Shown here: piece by piece, positions 62,669 to 64,000 of the stretch
Numbering within the stretch: the first letter of the stretch is position 1
How the letters are laid out: each line of letters begins with the position of its first letter
NCBI RefSeq assembly: GCF_029626035.1
Contig: NZ_JARUBE010000003.1
Location: 1,736,001 to 1,800,000, forward strand
Length of the DNA stretch: 64,000 nucleotides
Origin: Micromonospora sp. WMMD980
GTDB lineage: Bacteria; Actinomycetota; Actinomycetes; Mycobacteriales; Micromonosporaceae
Direction: 5' to 3'
Notes under the pieces: generated by a model
Databases searched by the model: none
Seen by the model: the letters and a program-made list of their open reading frames with translations, nothing else
What the model was told of the DNA's origin: nothing
Program-made: the position numbers and the translations under genes

Positions 62669-63967
62669 ATGAGGACCTGGGGTTCTTCCGTGGCGCTGGC
62701 CGCCGCCCTGCTCCTACCGCTGTCGACGCCGACGACGCCGGCCGCGGCGGGGGTGCGGCCGGGCGTCTCGCCGGCCCGCCGGCTGCCGGCCGGCGCGCCG
62801 CCCTGCCCCAACGTGCCGGCCCCGGCGACCCGCCCTCCGCAGGCGCCGCCGGCGCCCGATCCGGCCGCCCGCTCGGTCGGCGGGGCCGCGCTGGACAACG
62901 CCGGACTCGTGGTCCCGCCCGTGGCGACCGCGCCGCCGCCGGTGACCGCGACCTCGTGGCTGGTCGCGGACCTGGACACCGGCGCGGTGCTCGGCGGCTG
63001 CGGTCCCCACGAGTACGGCGTCCCGGCCAGCGTGCAGAAGCTGCTGCTGACCGCGACCATGCTGCCCCGGCTGGATCCGGACCGGGAGGTCACCGTGACG
63101 GCCGGGGACGTGGCGATCGAGCCGGGCAGCTCGGCGGTCGGGTTGGCCGAGGGCGGGCGCTACCGGATCGGGACGATCTGGCTGGGCCTGCTGCTCAAGT
63201 CCGGCAACGAGGCGGCGAACGTCCTGGCCCGGCTCGGCGGCGGCCCGGACGGGCTGGCCGGTGGCGTGCGGGCGATGAACACGGAGGCGCAGCATCTCGG
63301 CGCGCGGCAGACGCACGCGGTCACGCCGTCCGGGCTGGACGGTCCGGGACAGTTCACCAGCGCGTACGACCTCGCGTTGATCGCCCGCGCGTGCTTCCGC
63401 GAACCGGCCTTCCGCCGCTACACCGCCACCCGGACCGCCCAGGTGCCCGCGCAGCCGGCGCTGCCCGAGAGGGCATTCCAGATCCAGAACGACAACATGT
63501 TGCTGGACCACTATCCGGGCGCCATCGGCGGCAAGACCGGCTTCACCGACCTGGCCCGGCACACCTACGTCGGCGCGGCCGAGCGCGGGGGGCGTCGGCT
63601 GGTGGTGACCCTGCTCGGCGCCGAGATCCCCACCCAGCGCGGCTGGCAGCAGGGCGCGGCGCTACTGGACTGGGGGTTCGGGCTGCCCCGCGACGCGACG
63701 GTCGGCCGGCTGGTGGAGCCGGGCGAGCTGGAGCGGTCGGCGGCGCCGCCGACCGGGGTGGCGTCGGCGCTGGCCGGGCACGCCGACCTGGGCGGTGGTG
63801 CGGCGCACGCCGGCACCCGGCCGGGCGCCGGGCCGTCGGTGGCGGTGGGCGCGGTGCTGGTGGTCGGGGGAGCGGTGCTGCTGGCGCGGCGGCGCCGGCA
63901 CGCCGCGGCGGCGGCCATGGCGACCGGCTCGGTGCTGCGGGAGGCGGAACTTCCGGAAGGCGACTGA
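62669..63967 (+). CDS. D-alanyl-D-alanine carboxypeptidase (S11, PBP5-like), copy 2
   Basis: 432 aa. It has the same layout as copy 1: signal peptide (SVALAAALLLPLSTPTTPAAAG), Pro-rich linker, S11 domain with SxxK in PASVQKLLLTATM, SxN in LLKSGNEAANVL and KTG in IGGKTGFTDLARH, then a C-terminal helix (VAVGAVLVVGGAVLLA) and basic end. Long segments such as THAVTPSGLDGPGQFTSAYD are identical in both, so they are tandem duplicates with divergent linkers and tails. Each has its own leaderless promoter, so they may be expressed under different conditions. Confidence 0.95.
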   Translation: MRTWGSSVALAAALLLPLSTPTTPAAAGVRPGVSPARRLPAGAPPCPNVPAPATRPPQAPPAPDPAARSVGGAALDNAGLVVPPVATAPPPVTATSWLVADLDTGAVLGGCGPHEYGVPASVQKLLLTATMLPRLDPDREVTVTAGDVAIEPGSSAVGLAEGGRYRIGTIWLGLLLKSGNEAANVLARLGGGPDGLAGGVRAMNTEAQHLGARQTHAVTPSGLDGPGQFTSAYDLALIARACFREPAFRRYTATRTAQVPAQPALPERAFQIQNDNMLLDHYPGAIGGKTGFTDLARHTYVGAAERGGRRLVVTLLGAEIPTQRGWQQGAALLDWGFGLPRDATVGRLVEPGELERSAAPPTGVASALAGHADLGGGAAHAGTRPGAGPSVAVGAVLVVGGAVLLARRRRHAAAAAMATGSVLREAELPEGD

Positions 63968-64000
63968 GGATGACCGCCCGGCTACCTTGCGGCGGGGGCG

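Noticed and set aside
63968..64000. Possible start of another gene (ATG at 63971, TACCTT near 63985)
   Set aside because: Too little sequence remains before the window end to judge coding; TACCTT may be the promoter of a gene beyond the edge.

Overview
This 64 kb window is very GC-rich DNA (third codon positions almost always G or C) from an actinomycete. Four things point to the family Micromonosporaceae, probably Micromonospora: an Lsr2 nucleoid protein, a divergent Lrp regulator next to a bkd operon, an egtABCD ergothioneine operon, and many starts that look leaderless, with a TANNNT-like -10 box 6-8 nt before ATG or GTG. The genus is an inference. I saw no rRNA, tRNA, insertion sequence, prophage or CRISPR array.

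Layout. (1) 1-4631 looks like the end of a nonribosomal-peptide type gene cluster: a cytochrome P450 cut by the window edge, an alpha/beta hydrolase with a repetitive tail, an FMN-dependent hydroxy-acid oxidase and an aminotransferase. The last two resemble the Hmo/HpgT pair that makes 4-hydroxyphenylglycine. (2) 4701-25451 is mixed chromosomal content: glyA behind a ZTP (pfl) riboswitch, hemerythrin, a subtilase, a stand-alone LigD-type polymerase, bkdR with bkdABC, an L,D-transpeptidase, FKBP, DoxX, a CBS-BON protein with an apparent internal deletion, a nitroreductase, a DICT-domain protein, a secreted Gly/Asn/Gln-repeat protein and lsr2. (3) 25643-33698 holds lon behind a HAIR-like operator, a DEAD-box helicase, a 2H phosphoesterase, and a secreted GH43 arabinanase divergent from an ArsR-type regulator. 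(4) 33802-42709 holds a second short P450 overlapping a PEP-mutase-family gene, a DUF5715-type peptidase, an Ntn-hydrolase lipoprotein, an HD protein, LVIVD and DUF305 exported proteins diverging from a perfect CRP-type palindrome, and a two-component system. (5) 42756-51395 holds a Ser/Thr kinase, an ECF sigma factor with a probable partner, egtABCD, and a GDT1-type transporter behind a yybP-ykoY (Mn2+) riboswitch. (6) 51966-59884 is a surface-polysaccharide locus: CapD-like dehydratase, BY-kinase/chain-length protein, low-molecular-weight Tyr phosphatase, GT4 glycosyltransferase, DUF4012 protein and LPXTG surface protein. (7) 59983-63967 holds a small phosphatase and two paralogous D-Ala-D-Ala carboxypeptidases flanking a polysaccharide deacetylase whose 5' end appears frameshifted.

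Most convergent gene pairs are separated by a strong GC-rich hairpin, so transcription units are well delimited. The least explained items are the DUF4012/LPXTG part of the surface locus with its low-GC codon patch, the hybrid CBS protein, the repeated N-terminus of the bkd E2 subunit, and the peptide-cluster P450 that lacks the usual I-helix acid.
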